Shown one piece after another: positions 1-8,897 of a stretch of 64,000 nucleotides of DNA (positions are counted from its first letter, which is position 1; every line of letters begins with the position of its first letter). Below the pieces are notes generated by a model that saw only the letters and a program-made list of their open reading frames with translations, did no database searches and was not told where the DNA came from. The stretch spans positions 2,267,001 to 2,331,000 of the forward strand of contig NZ_CP068047.1 of NCBI RefSeq assembly GCF_016698645.1, in the 5' to 3' direction. A program made the translations under genes and the position numbers. Source of the DNA: Devosia oryziradicis (GTDB taxonomy: Bacteria > Pseudomonadota > Alphaproteobacteria > Rhizobiales > Devosiaceae).

Positions 1-699
1 ATTACCGGGGCGCATCCGACGCTGCCTCTGCCGTCATATGTGCGGGTGACCAACCAGGCCAACGGCCGTTCGGTGATCGTTCGGGTCAACGATCGTGGTC
101 CCTACATGCCCGGTCGCATCATGGACCTCAGCTACCGCGCCGCCACCATGCTGGGTTATGTCAATAGCGGCCACACCCAGATCAGGGCTGAATATGTAGG
201 TCCCGCGCCGCTCGAAGGCGACGATACCCGCATGCTGGTGGCTAGCTATTCCGGCCCCGCCGATTTCGGCGGCGGCAACACGCAGTTTGCCCAGGCCGAC
301 AACACCAACAGCCTTGCGGACATCGCGGGCAACTTCTTCGGCAGCCTGTTCTCCTATGCCGATACCACCCCGCAGGAGCAGGATGCAGCCATTGGCAGCG
401 CCCATGCCGCGGTCAACGCCATGGCGACGCGCGCTACTGAGCTTGATGCCTGGGTTCAGTCTGTCGATATGGATGCGCGCGATATCGAGCTCGGGCTCGG
501 CATTTTTGCTGACCAGGACAATGCCATCGCCCTGGCAGAGCGCTTTGCCGTGCTGGGCGCGGTGAAGGAGGAAGCGGTAACGGTCAACGGTCGGCTTGCG
601 ACGCGCTTGACCTTGACCCATCTCAAGGCCGGCGTATCACGCATAGATGTTCTCGACCTGGCTCGCGAACTTGGGCTCAATGATCTAGAACTGAACTGA
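1..699 (+). CDS. rlpA: RlpA-type septal ring lytic transglycosylase, 3' part
   Basis: The gene runs in from the left edge, so its signal peptide and first residues are missing; the frame is open from base 1 to TGA at 697-699. The first about 55 residues are the end of a double-psi beta-barrel domain with the RlpA signatures [23 protein letters not shown] and an IMDLSYRAA block. A low-complexity Gly/Asp/Thr linker follows. The last about 75 residues ([19 protein letters not shown] onward) look like a SPOR-type peptidoglycan-binding repeat. RlpA proteins cleave naked glycan strands at the septum in the periplasm or outer membrane. The D-Ala-D-Ala carboxypeptidase 90 bases downstream on the same strand fits a shared cell-wall role. 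Family is clear; enzymatic activity is inferred from the family. Confidence 0.85.
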   Translation: MTGAHPTLPLPSYVRVTNQANGRSVIVRVNDRGPYMPGRIMDLSYRAATMLGYVNSGHTQIRAEYVGPAPLEGDDTRMLVASYSGPADFGGGNTQFAQADNTNSLADIAGNFFGSLFSYADTTPQEQDAAIGSAHAAVNAMATRATELDAWVQSVDMDARDIELGLGIFADQDNAIALAERFAVLGAVKEEAVTVNGRLATRLTLTHLKAGVSRIDVLDLARELGLNDLELN

Positions 700-791
700 A
701 CCACCGTCTCCTCTCCGCGCATGCAGCAAGCCATTCTTCTGCGGCACTGGTAGATCCTGGCAGTCGTGGTGAAGTGGTGAATGGGGGCGAC

Positions 792-1937
792 GTGAAGAAG
801 TTTCTGCATAGTCTTGCGATCGCGCTGGCAATGACTGCGCCAGCGCTGGCTCAGGCGGATTTTGACACGCAGGCCAAGTTCGCCATTCTGATGGATCATG
901 ACTCCGGCACGGTGATCTTCCAGAAGGACGCCGACCTGCCCATGGAGCCGGCCAGCATGGCCAAGCTCATGACGGTTGCCGTGGTGTTCAACGAGATCCG
1001 CAACGGCCGCCTCAGGATGACCGACCAGTTCTTCGTGTCGGAACACGCGTGGCGGACGGGTGGCGCGACCTCGGGCGGCTCGACCATGTTCGCCGACCTC
1101 AATTCCAAGATTCCGGTAGAGGACCTGGTTCGTTCGGTCATCATCCAATCGGGCAACGATGCTGCGATCGTGCTGGCGGAAGGCATAGCAGGCTCGGAGG
1201 GCAGCTTTGCCGCCATGATGAATGAATTGGCGGAAGAGATCGGTCTGACCGATTCTCATTTCACCAACCCGACCGGGCTGCCTGACCCGAACATGTATGT
1301 TACCGCCCGCGATCTCGCCGACCTGGCGCGCTACCTGATCCGCGAATTTCCGGATTACTACCACTATTTCTCCGAGCCGGAGATGGAGTGGAATGGCATC
1401 AAGCAGCCCAACCGCAACTCGCTGGTGGAGCTGGGGATCGGCGTTGACGGACTCAAGACCGGCCATACGGAGGCGGCCGGCTACGGTTCAGTGATTTCGA
1501 CTGCTGAAGGTGGTCGCCGGCTGGTCGCGGTGCTGCATGGCCTGACCTCGATGGCGCAGCGCGCCGAGGAAGGGCGGAAGCTCATCACCTGGGGCGCCCG
1601 GGCCTTCGAGCGCGTGTCGGCCTATCCCGAGGGCGCTATCGTCGCCTATGCCAGTGTCTATGGTGGCACCAGTCCAAGCGTTGGCCTGGTGGGCGAGGGC
1701 GAAGTGGCGCTTTATTTGCCCCGTGGATCGCGCAAGTGCCTCAATGCGCAGGTGAACTATACCGGCCCGCTGATGCCGCCCGTCATGGAAGGCGACAAGA
1801 TCGCGGAGCTGCGGGTGTTCTGCGACGAACAGCTGGTCCAGACCGCGCCGCTCTATGCCGCCGAAACGGTCGAGGAGGGCGATATCGTCCGCAAGGCCAC
1901 TGACGCCCTCAAGCAGCTGGCGCTGGGTTGGATGTAG
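792..1937 (+). CDS. D-alanyl-D-alanine carboxypeptidase (penicillin-binding protein 5/6 family)
   Basis: Serine DD-peptidase trimming the terminal D-Ala of peptidoglycan pentapeptides in the periplasm. I chose the GTG at 792 because it gives a clean signal peptide (KKFLHSL, a hydrophobic run, then APALA-Q at about 18-21) and a 381-residue protein; a GTG at 774 would add six residues. The three active-site motifs are present: SMAK at 55-58, SGN at 120-122 and KTG at 222-224. The C-terminal about 110 residues form the beta-rich domain of the DacA/DacC group, ending in a short amphipathic helix (DALKQLALGWM) typical of the membrane anchor. It lies downstream of the RlpA gene on the same strand, and a palindromic repeat follows it. 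Which paralogue (DacA, DacC, DacF) cannot be told here. Confidence 0.92.
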   Translation: MKKFLHSLAIALAMTAPALAQADFDTQAKFAILMDHDSGTVIFQKDADLPMEPASMAKLMTVAVVFNEIRNGRLRMTDQFFVSEHAWRTGGATSGGSTMFADLNSKIPVEDLVRSVIIQSGNDAAIVLAEGIAGSEGSFAAMMNELAEEIGLTDSHFTNPTGLPDPNMYVTARDLADLARYLIREFPDYYHYFSEPEMEWNGIKQPNRNSLVELGIGVDGLKTGHTEAAGYGSVISTAEGGRRLVAVLHGLTSMAQRAEEGRKLITWGARAFERVSAYPEGAIVAYASVYGGTSPSVGLVGEGEVALYLPRGSRKCLNAQVNYTGPLMPPVMEGDKIAELRVFCDEQLVQTAPLYAAETVEEGDIVRKATDALKQLALGWM

Positions 1938-1988
1938 CACCGGCCGGAGGCAAATTCGCTCCGGGCAGGGCGTTGGGAGCCACAGGAC

Positions 1989-2072
1989 GTCACCCTCGGC
2001 CTTGACCCGAGGGCTCTTTACTTGACGATTGCTCCGTAAGTGCATAGCCCTCGGGTCAAGCCCGAGGGTGAC
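1989..2072. repeat. Palindromic intergenic repeat, family A
   Basis: Two 27-base arms at 1989-2015 and 2046-2072 are reverse complements with one mismatch, separated by 30 bases. Each arm carries the core CCTCGG.CTTGACCCGAGG, which is itself nearly palindromic. Sequences of this type are scattered between genes in many alphaproteobacteria. It lies between the carboxypeptidase gene and tmk, where a folded transcript could end or stabilise the upstream mRNA. Confidence 0.8.
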
Positions 2073-2108
2073 GCTCGGTGGCAGGTGAGGACGTTAGGCT
2101 CTGAACTG

Positions 2109-2804
2109 ATGTTGCAACAGGCACCGACTTCTACAGCCACCCGCGCCCGTTTCATCACCTTCGAAGGTGGCGAAGGTGTCGGCAAATCCACCCAGGTCAA
2201 GCGTCTGCTGCAGAACCTGCAGCGGCATGACATCGCGGCCGTGCGCACCCGCGAGCCGGGCGGTACGCCCAAGGCCGAGGCCATCCGCTCCTTCATCCTG
2301 CAGGGTCGTTCGGAAAGCTGGGGACCGGGCGCCGAGGCCGTGTTGTTTGCCGCGGCGCGGCTCGATCACGTCAACCAGCTCATCGCGCCCAACCTGCGCA
2401 ACGGTGTCTGGGTGCTGTCGGACCGTTTCCACGATTCAACGCGTGCCTATCAGGGGCTCACCGGGGGCGTCGATCCCAAGCTGATTGCCGGCCTTGAATC
2501 GCTGGCGCTGGATGGCCACGCGCCCGATCTCACCATCATTCTGGACATGGATCCCGAAGCCGCCTTCAAACGCGTGGCCGAGCGAGCCATCGAAGATGGC
2601 CTGGCGCTGACCGGCGATCGCTTTGAAAAGGAAGAGCTCGACTGGCATAAGCGTCTGCGCGAGGGCTTCCTGGCCATTGCACGAGACAATCCCGACCGCT
2701 GCGTCGTGATCTCGGCGGCGCAATCCGAAGAGGCGCTTGAGGCGGCGATCTGGGAGGCGGTCTGTCAGCGCTTCCCCGAATTGCTGCGCGGTTCGCAGGC
2801 GTGA
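2109..2804 (+). CDS. tmk: Thymidylate kinase
   Basis: Phosphorylates dTMP to dTDP with ATP in the cytoplasm, the last committed step of dTTP synthesis. The P-loop GGEGVGKST sits at residues 20-28, followed by the DRFHDSTRAYQG nucleoside-monophosphate block and a LID segment (ERAIEDGLALTGDRF). The 231-residue length is normal. I took the ATG at 2109 because the frame upstream runs into the palindromic repeat and has no family similarity. The stop codon overlaps the GTG of holB by four bases, so the two are translationally coupled. The tmk-holB pairing is standard in bacteria. Confidence 0.96.
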   Translation: MLQQAPTSTATRARFITFEGGEGVGKSTQVKRLLQNLQRHDIAAVRTREPGGTPKAEAIRSFILQGRSESWGPGAEAVLFAAARLDHVNQLIAPNLRNGVWVLSDRFHDSTRAYQGLTGGVDPKLIAGLESLALDGHAPDLTIILDMDPEAAFKRVAERAIEDGLALTGDRFEKEELDWHKRLREGFLAIARDNPDRCVVISAAQSEEALEAAIWEAVCQRFPELLRGSQA

Positions 2805-3829
2805 ACGACCCGGATGCGCTTGAGGGGATTGCCCCGCCCGAACAGCGCCAACGGGCGCGCGGGCACGACAATGCGCGGACTGCCATTCTTGCCCAGTTGG
2901 CCGATCGACGGCTGCCCGGCGCCATCCTGCTGCATGGGCCGCAGGGCATCGGCAAGGCTACCTTCGCCTTTGAGCTTGCTGCAACCATCCTGACCAGCAC
3001 CGGCGACGAGCCGGCGCATCGGGTGCAGGAGCAGGTGGCGGCCCTGTCACATCCGAATCTGTTCCTGCTGCGCCGTCGGCCCAAGGATGGCAAGGGCTAC
3101 TACACCGTCATCCGCGTAGAAGACGTCCGCGATATCCGGGACTCGCTCCATCACACAAGGGGCCGGTCGGGGCACCGCGTCGCCATCATCGACAGCATCG
3201 ACGATTGCAATCCGTCCGCCGCAAATGCGTTGCTCAAGACGCTGGAAGAACCGCCTGCGGACACGATCTTCCTCCTGATCTCGCACAGGCCGGGCCAGCT
3301 CCTGCCCACCATCAAGTCGCGGTGCCACAACCTGGCGCTCCGACCGGTCGCTGCCGACGACGTACGGGCCGTGCTGCTGGAGCATGATCCGGCCTTGGGG
3401 CAGACTGAGCTGGATCGTGCCGTGGCCTTGGCCGGCGGCAGACCACGGCGCGCCTTCGAGACGCTGGCGCTCGAGCCGGACTCTGCCTTGGGCGCCCTCC
3501 AGGCCTGGCTGTCGAACCCGGCTCAGCATGCCGCCGCCGTCAGCATGAAACTGGCCGATGTGCTTGGCGCCGATACCCAGAGCACCGAGCTCAGCTTTGC
3601 GCGCGAGATGTTGGGCGACTGGATTGCCGACGAGGCCCGCAGCGCCGCCATGCAGCCACAAGCCCGTATGCGCCTTGCCTCCGCCAACGAGCTATGGGAC
3701 AAGGCTCACGCCCTCTTCGCCGAGGCCGATGAAATCAATCTGGACATGAAGCAGACCCTCGTCGCGATTTTCGACGCGATCAGGAAGCATGCTGCAATGA
3801 CCGCCCCCAATTCTACCGAGCCCCAATGA
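2801..3829 (+). CDS. holB: DNA polymerase III subunit delta'
   Basis: Clamp-loader AAA+ subunit of DNA polymerase III. The Walker A motif GPQGIGKAT is at 46-54; the sensor region includes [11 protein letters not shown] and a [18 protein letters not shown] stretch typical of delta' and gamma/tau. The zinc-binding cysteines of some delta' proteins are not seen between the Walker motifs. The C-terminal third is divergent, as usual. Start is GTG, in the overlap GTGA with the tmk stop; its own stop overlaps the ATG of metG. Length 342 residues. It works with the delta and tau subunits encoded elsewhere. Confidence 0.93.
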   Translation: MNDPDALEGIAPPEQRQRARGHDNARTAILAQLADRRLPGAILLHGPQGIGKATFAFELAATILTSTGDEPAHRVQEQVAALSHPNLFLLRRRPKDGKGYYTVIRVEDVRDIRDSLHHTRGRSGHRVAIIDSIDDCNPSAANALLKTLEEPPADTIFLLISHRPGQLLPTIKSRCHNLALRPVAADDVRAVLLEHDPALGQTELDRAVALAGGRPRRAFETLALEPDSALGALQAWLSNPAQHAAAVSMKLADVLGADTQSTELSFAREMLGDWIADEARSAAMQPQARMRLASANELWDKAHALFAEADEINLDMKQTLVAIFDAIRKHAAMTAPNSTEPQ

Positions 3830-5376
3830 CCACCAAGCCGTTCTACGTCACCACAGCGATCTCGTATCCCAATGGCGCGCCGCATATCGGCCACGCCTAT
3901 GAGATGATCGCGACCGACGCCATCGCCCGGTGGAAGCGCCTGGAGGGCCGCGAGGTCTACTTCCTTACCGGCACTGACGAGCATGGCATCAAGATGGTGC
4001 AGACGGCGGCCGCGCAGGGTGTGACGCCGCGTGAACTGGCCGACCGCAACTCCGCCGAGTTCCGCCGGCTGGCCGAAGCGCTCAATATATCCAACGACGA
4101 CTTCATCCGGACCACCGAGCAGCGCCACCACCAATCGAGCCAGGCAATCTGGAAAAAGATGGCTGCCAGCAACAATGGCGACATCTTCCAGTCGACCTAC
4201 AAGGGCTGGTACTCGGTTCGCGACGAGGCCTATTTCGACGAAGACGAGCTGACCGACAAGGATGGCAAGAAGTTTGCCCCTTCCGGCGCCGAGGTGACCT
4301 GGGTGGAAGAGCCCACCTACTTCTTCCGCCTCTCGGCCTATCAGCAGAAACTGCTCGACCTCTACGAGTCCAATCCCGACTTCATTGCGCCCAAGGAGCG
4401 CCGCAACGAGATCATCTCGTTCGTGAAGGGCGGGCTGCAGGACCTGTCCATCTCGCGCACCACCTTCGACTGGGGCATCCCGGTACCCGACGCGCCGGGC
4501 CATGTGATGTATGTCTGGGTCGACGCCCTGACCAACTACATCACCGGCGTCGGTTTCCCGGACGAAGCCAGCGAGCTGTTCCGCAAGTTCTGGCCGGCTG
4601 ACCTCCATGTCATCGGCAAGGACATCATCCGCTTCCACACCGTCTATTGGCCCGCTTTCCTGATGAGCGCCGGCATCGCGGTGCAGCACCGCGTCTTTGC
4701 CCATGGCTTTCTCACGGTCAATGGCCAGAAGATGAGCAAATCGCTGGGCAACGTCATCGACCCGTTCGAGCTGGTCGAAGAATTCGGCGTTGACGCGGCG
4801 CGCTACTTCTTCCTGCGCGAAGTCTCGTTCGGCAATGACGGCGACTACAGCCACGACAAGCTCGTGTTGCGCGTCAATGCTGATCTCGCCAATAACCTCG
4901 GCAACCTCGCGCAGCGCTCGCTGTCGATGATCAACAAGAACTGCGATGCGAAAGTGCCGCAGCCCGGTCCGTTGACCGACGCCGACCAGGCGATGATCGA
5001 CGAAGTGGGGCAGGCGATCGACGCGGCGCAGAAGGCAATGGATGAGCAACTTGTCCATGAGGCGACCGGCGCAATCATCGCGGCCCTGAGCTCGGCCAAC
5101 AACTACTTCGCCGGGCAGGAGCCCTGGGCCCTGAAAAAAACCGACCCGGAGCGCATGGCGACCGTACTCTACGTTACGGCGGACACCGTACGTCGGCTCG
5201 CCATCCCCATGTTGGCCTTCGTACCGGGTTCAGCGGCCCGTTTGCTCGACCAGCTCGGCATCGAGGAGGCGGATCGCACGCTTTCCGCAAGCAAAGAGCC
5301 GGCACGCCTGAAGCCAATGCTTGCTCTGCCCGTGCCCCAAGGCGTGTTCGCGCGTCTCGAACGCAAGGCCGAATAG
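3826..5376 (+). CDS. metG: Methionine--tRNA ligase
   Basis: Class I aminoacyl-tRNA synthetase charging tRNA-Met. The HIGH motif (HIGH at 20-23) and KMSKS (302-306) are both intact. The protein is 516 residues, the short alphaproteobacterial form without the C-terminal dimerisation domain. I see no clear four-cysteine zinc knuckle in the connective peptide. ATG overlaps the holB stop (ATGA), and tatD starts two bases after its stop, so tmk to the MBL gene reads as one operon. Confidence 0.97.
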   Translation: MTTKPFYVTTAISYPNGAPHIGHAYEMIATDAIARWKRLEGREVYFLTGTDEHGIKMVQTAAAQGVTPRELADRNSAEFRRLAEALNISNDDFIRTTEQRHHQSSQAIWKKMAASNNGDIFQSTYKGWYSVRDEAYFDEDELTDKDGKKFAPSGAEVTWVEEPTYFFRLSAYQQKLLDLYESNPDFIAPKERRNEIISFVKGGLQDLSISRTTFDWGIPVPDAPGHVMYVWVDALTNYITGVGFPDEASELFRKFWPADLHVIGKDIIRFHTVYWPAFLMSAGIAVQHRVFAHGFLTVNGQKMSKSLGNVIDPFELVEEFGVDAARYFFLREVSFGNDGDYSHDKLVLRVNADLANNLGNLAQRSLSMINKNCDAKVPQPGPLTDADQAMIDEVGQAIDAAQKAMDEQLVHEATGAIIAALSSANNYFAGQEPWALKKTDPERMATVLYVTADTVRRLAIPMLAFVPGSAARLLDQLGIEEADRTLSASKEPARLKPMLALPVPQGVFARLERKAE

Positions 5377-5377
5377 C

Positions 5378-6157
5378 ATGTTGATCGACAGCCATTGCCA
5401 CCTCGACTTCGAGGCTTTGGCCAGTGATATCGACGGCGTGCTCGCCCGCGCCGCGGCTGCCGGGGTCAACGGAATGGTGACGATTTCCACACATGTGGAG
5501 AAGTTTTCCACCTATGCCGCAATCGCGGAACGTTACCCGAACGTCTGGTGCTCGGTGGGGACACATCCGCACCACGCCGATCAGGAGCTCCATATTCAAG
5601 TAGATGATCTTGTTCGGCTAAGTGCCCATCCGCGCTGCATTGCGATCGGGGAAGCGGGGCTGGATTACTTCTACGACAACGCCCCGCGCGAGGCCCAGGC
5701 CACCGGCCTTCGGCGCCATATCGCCGCCTCGCGGATCACTGGTCTTCCACTGGTTATCCACAGCCGCCAATGCGATGATGACATGGCCGCGATCCTGGTG
5801 GAGGAAGCCGGGCAGGGCGCCTTTCCGTTCGTGCTCCATTGCTTCACCGCCGGCGTCGGCCTGGCGCGCACTGCGCTCGACCTGGGCGGCTACATTTCAT
5901 TCTCCGGCATCATCACCTTCAAGAATGCCGAAGAGATCCGCGAGGTCGCCAAGTTCGTCCCCGCCGACCGCTATCTCGTTGAAACTGATGCACCTTATCT
6001 GGCGCCGATCCCGCATCGCGGTCATTCGAACGAGCCCAGCTTCGTGCGCCACACAGCCGAGAAGCTGGCCGAGGTGCGCGGGGTAAGCCTCGAGCAGCTC
6101 GGTCGGGAAACCACCACCAACTTCTACCGGCTGTTCAGCAAAGCGGGCGCGGTCTGA
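5378..6157 (+). CDS. tatD: TatD family metal-dependent hydrolase (3'-5' DNase)
   Basis: TIM-barrel amidohydrolase-superfamily nuclease. The metal site starts with DSHCHLD (HxH at residues 6 and 8), continues with a GEAGLDY block and later HSRQ, HCF and VETDAPYLAP. The 259-residue length is standard. The ATG at 5378 follows the metG stop by one base; a longer frame reaching back into metG is not needed. TatD homologues are magnesium-dependent 3'-5' exonucleases active in DNA repair and turnover. The tatD gene directly after metG is a common arrangement in Hyphomicrobiales. Confidence 0.94.
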   Translation: MLIDSHCHLDFEALASDIDGVLARAAAAGVNGMVTISTHVEKFSTYAAIAERYPNVWCSVGTHPHHADQELHIQVDDLVRLSAHPRCIAIGEAGLDYFYDNAPREAQATGLRRHIAASRITGLPLVIHSRQCDDDMAAILVEEAGQGAFPFVLHCFTAGVGLARTALDLGGYISFSGIITFKNAEEIREVAKFVPADRYLVETDAPYLAPIPHRGHSNEPSFVRHTAEKLAEVRGVSLEQLGRETTTNFYRLFSKAGAV

Positions 6158-6160
6158 GTC

Positions 6161-6997
6161 ATGCCAGCGGCCGCGCGGATAATCGCGACCATCCTCGGCT
6201 GCGGATCATCCGGCGGCGTGCCGCGGATCGGCAATGTCTGGGGCGCCTGCGACCCCGATGAACCGCGGAACCGGCGCCGCCGCTGCGCCTTGCTGATCGA
6301 AGGATGGGCAGAAGAGTGGGGTGAACCCACCCGTGTTCTCATCGACACCGGCCCCGATATCCGCGAGCAGTTGCTCGATGCCCAGGTCGATCGGGTCGAC
6401 GCCGTGCTCTATACCCACGCGCATGCCGATCATATCCACGGCATCGACGACCTGCGGGTTCTGGCCCTCCATAACCGCAAGCGGGTAGACGTCTACTATA
6501 CGGCCGAAACCGGCCACCGGCTGCATGAAGCCTTCGGCTACTGTTTCTCCACGCCACCCGGTAGCGACTACCCCCCGATCCTGAATGGCCACGAGGTCAG
6601 CGCCGGGCAGCGCCTTGTCGTCGATGGGCCCGGCGGCAGCATCGACCTGCTGGCCTTCGGGCAGGAGCATGGCAACATCACCTCGCTCGGCTTCCGAATC
6701 CAGGACTTCGCGTATTCGGTCGACCTCTCCGGTTTCCCCGAACAGTCCTTTCCAGCCATAAGCGGCCTCGCCCTCTGGATCCTGGATGCCCTGCGTCCTA
6801 CGCCGCATCCAAGCCACCTGAGCCTGCCCGAAACGCTCGCGTGGATCGCGCGCTTTAACCCGCGACAGGCGGTGCTCAGCGACATGCATATCGACCTGGA
6901 TTACGCGCGCACCGAAGCTGAGACGCCCGCCAATGTGACACCGGCCTTCGACGGTATGCGGATCGACGTGAAGACAGGGCAGATTCTAAACCGCTGA
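6161..6997 (+). CDS. MBL-fold metal-dependent hydrolase (PhnP-like)
   Basis: Metallo-beta-lactamase fold hydrolase, 278 residues. The metal-binding signature THAHADH is at 85-91, with a preceding DTGPDIREQ block and later VDLSGFPE and SDMHIDLDY segments that carry further ligands. An N-terminal LGCGSSGGVPRIG loop is typical of the PhnP/YycJ-like branch, which includes cyclic phosphodiesterases. It starts three bases after tatD and is the last gene of the tmk operon. Its substrate cannot be deduced; the tatD-MBL pair is conserved in related bacteria, suggesting a nucleic-acid or cyclic-nucleotide role, which is inference. Confidence 0.85.
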   Translation: MPAAARIIATILGCGSSGGVPRIGNVWGACDPDEPRNRRRRCALLIEGWAEEWGEPTRVLIDTGPDIREQLLDAQVDRVDAVLYTHAHADHIHGIDDLRVLALHNRKRVDVYYTAETGHRLHEAFGYCFSTPPGSDYPPILNGHEVSAGQRLVVDGPGGSIDLLAFGQEHGNITSLGFRIQDFAYSVDLSGFPEQSFPAISGLALWILDALRPTPHPSHLSLPETLAWIARFNPRQAVLSDMHIDLDYARTEAETPANVTPAFDGMRIDVKTGQILNR

Positions 6998-7010
6998 CCT
7001 GTCGTGTCGC

Positions 7011-8012
7011 CTAGCGGAAGGCCGGTATGACGTGCCGGCCGTAATTGGCGATGATCTCTTCTTCGTCACCGCTATCGAGATAGATGTTGAACTGGGTCAC
7101 GCCCGCATCCTTGAGGGCATGCATCTTGGCGATGTGGTCGTCGGGCTCACCCAACACACAGAAGTTTTCGACGACGTCAGGCGTAATGAAGTCGAGGAAC
7201 GGGTTATCCGACTGCCCGTGCTTGGAATAGTCGTAGCCACGGCGCTTCTCGATATAGCTGGTGAGGCTCTTGGGGATCTGATCGCTGTCGGCACCGTATT
7301 TCTCGACGATATCGGCGACGTGATTGCCCACCATGGCCGGGAACCACTTGGTCGCCTCAATGGCGCGCGCCTTGTCGCCGAAATAGGCCGGCGCGGCAGC
7401 CATGGAGCGGAACTTGGACATGTCCTTGCCCGCCGCCTTTCCGGCTTCGATGCACTGGTCGGTGAACCACTTGCAGAGCCCAGGATCGGCCAGCTGCAGC
7501 ACCACGCCGTCGGCATGTTCGCCGGCGGTCTTGAGGGCGAGCGGCCCATAGGCAGCGATCCAGCTCGGCATTTCGTGGCCGACGGCCCAGGGGAATTTCA
7601 CCGCTGCTGGGATTTCGCCATAGGAGACTTCCTCGCCGCGCACCATGGCCTGGGTCTTAGCGATGAAGTCGGCGACGCGGGCCAGGGTAGCCGGCTTCTT
7701 GCCCATGACGCGCATGGAGCTGTCGCCGCGGCCAACGGCCAGGTCAAAACGCCCGCCGCTTTGTTTGGAGAGCGAACCAAAAATCGACGCGGCGACCGAC
7801 CAATCGCGGACATCGGGATTGGTCACCAGCGGGCCGAAGCGCATCTTGGTGGTGTGTTCCATGCACATGGCGATTGCGGCATAGCAATCGCGCCACAGGA
7901 TGTGGGAGTCATAGAACCAGCAATAGCTGAAGCCGGCATATTCCGCCGCACGCACCAGATAGCGGGCTCGCTCGGCTTCGATGAATCCTTTGAAGGTGAT
8001 GCCGAATTCCAT
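7011..8012 (-). CDS. LLM-class oxidoreductase (predicted F420- or FMN-dependent)
   Basis: Luciferase-like TIM-barrel oxidoreductase of 333 residues. The ATG at 8012 (MEFGITFKG) is preceded by GGGAGG, so the longer frame upstream is rejected. The N-terminus GITFKGFIEAERARYLVRAAE and the block FDLAVGRGDSSMRVMGK resemble the family modelled as F420-dependent oxidoreductase, CPS_4043 type. Some members of that family occur in organisms not thought to make F420, so FMN use is possible. It sits 100 bases behind the F420-0 transporter genes on the same strand but has its own promoter: a TTGACA -35 box at 8082-8087 and an operator at 8038-8061 matching the one in front of fgd. Substrate unknown. Confidence 0.8.
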   Translation of the reverse strand: MEFGITFKGFIEAERARYLVRAAEYAGFSYCWFYDSHILWRDCYAAIAMCMEHTTKMRFGPLVTNPDVRDWSVAASIFGSLSKQSGGRFDLAVGRGDSSMRVMGKKPATLARVADFIAKTQAMVRGEEVSYGEIPAAVKFPWAVGHEMPSWIAAYGPLALKTAGEHADGVVLQLADPGLCKWFTDQCIEAGKAAGKDMSKFRSMAAAPAYFGDKARAIEATKWFPAMVGNHVADIVEKYGADSDQIPKSLTSYIEKRRGYDYSKHGQSDNPFLDFITPDVVENFCVLGEPDDHIAKMHALKDAGVTQFNIYLDSGDEEEIIANYGRHVIPAFR

Positions 8013-8037
8013 GCGCGCCTCCCGATGCCACCGGCCG

Positions 8038-8061
8038 AAATTTGACCAGTCGATCAAATTT
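8038..8061 (-). promoter_or_regulatory. Candidate operator of the LLM oxidoreductase gene
   Basis: Arms AAATTTGA (8038-8045) and TCAAATTT (8054-8061) form a perfect inverted repeat with an 8-base centre. The inner 18 bases, 8041-8058, read TTTGACCAGTCGATCAAA, matching the operator before fgd (TTTGACCA..TGGTCAAA) in 14 of the 16 half-site bases. A TTGACA -35 box lies at 8082-8087 on the minus strand, so the site covers the expected -10/start region, 26 bases before the ATG. This is what a repressor site would look like; the regulator is not in the window. Confidence 0.6.
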
Positions 8062-8111
8062 TTGAGTTGCCGCCGCACGATTGTCAATCGCAATCGCGCG
8101 ACCACTTCGAT

Positions 8112-8897
8112 TTAGCCGTGCAGGTCGTAGGCGATCAGCGGCCGTCCGCTGTCGGGATGGCGCAAGACCGTCGCCTCGACTCCATAGACCGAGCGTAGCA
8201 GGGGAGGGGTCAGCACCTCCTCGGGGGTTCCAGTGGCAACCACCTTGCCGTTGTGCAGCAGGACGAGACGATCGCAGAATCCGGCCGCCAGGTTGAGGTC
8301 GTGCAGGGCAAGCACCACCGTCGTTCCAGCCACGGCGCGCAGCCGCAACTGGCTCAACGTCGCCAGTTGCGCATGGATGTCGAGATGGCTGGTCGGCTCA
8401 TCCAGCAGCAGCAGGCGTGGCTGCTGGGCCAGAGCGCGAGCAATCTGTACGCGCTGCTGTTCGCCCCCGGACAGGGTGTGATAGAGCCGCCCGGCGAAGC
8501 TCGTCATGTCAACGGAGGCCAGGGCCGCGTCGGCCACTTGTGTGTCCTGGGGCGTGGGTGCGACCTGCCACACGGTCTGAAACGGGATGCGGCCCAGCAT
8601 GACCACTTCATGCGCGGTCAACCTTGCCTCGGTGCTGGCGCTTTGCTCCACGAAAGCGGCAATCTGTGCCCGGCTGCGGCGCGGCATCGCCAGCAGGTCG
8701 GCGCCCTCGAAGGTGACCGAGCCTCCCTCGGTGGGGGTCAGGCCCAGAATAGTGTGCAGCAGGGTGGATTTGCCGGCGCCATTGGGCCCAATAAGGCCAG
8801 TCACAGTGCCCGGTTCGGCGACCACGTCGACCGCATCGAGAATTGTCTGCGCGCCCAGCCGCACACTGACATCGCGGACCGCGAGGCCGCCGGTCAT
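8112..8897 (-). CDS. ABC transporter ATP-binding protein, predicted F420-0 importer
   Basis: Nucleotide-binding subunit of 261 residues, BtuD/FecE type. Walker A GPNGAGKST near residue 38, signature LSGGEQQR and Walker B LLLLDEPTSHLD are all intact. The ATG at 8897 overlaps the stop of the permease gene by four bases; an upstream extension inside the permease gene is spurious. It is the last gene of the fgd-cofE-SBP-permease-ATPase run. By sequence alone it could serve a corrinoid or siderophore importer; the assignment to F420-0 rests on the neighbouring cofE and fgd and on the resemblance of the substrate-binding protein to the family proposed for F420-0 uptake. Confidence 0.8.
   Translation of the reverse strand: MTGGLAVRDVSVRLGAQTILDAVDVVAEPGTVTGLIGPNGAGKSTLLHTILGLTPTEGGSVTFEGADLLAMPRRSRAQIAAFVEQSASTEARLTAHEVVMLGRIPFQTVWQVAPTPQDTQVADAALASVDMTSFAGRLYHTLSGGEQQRVQIARALAQQPRLLLLDEPTSHLDIHAQLATLSQLRLRAVAGTTVVLALHDLNLAAGFCDRLVLLHNGKVVATGTPEEVLTPPLLRSVYGVEATVLRHPDSGRPLIAYDLHG

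Noticed and set aside
3706..5058. A 450-codon minus-strand frame opposite metG
   Set aside because: Antisense to a certain tRNA synthetase gene with HIGH and KMSKS motifs.
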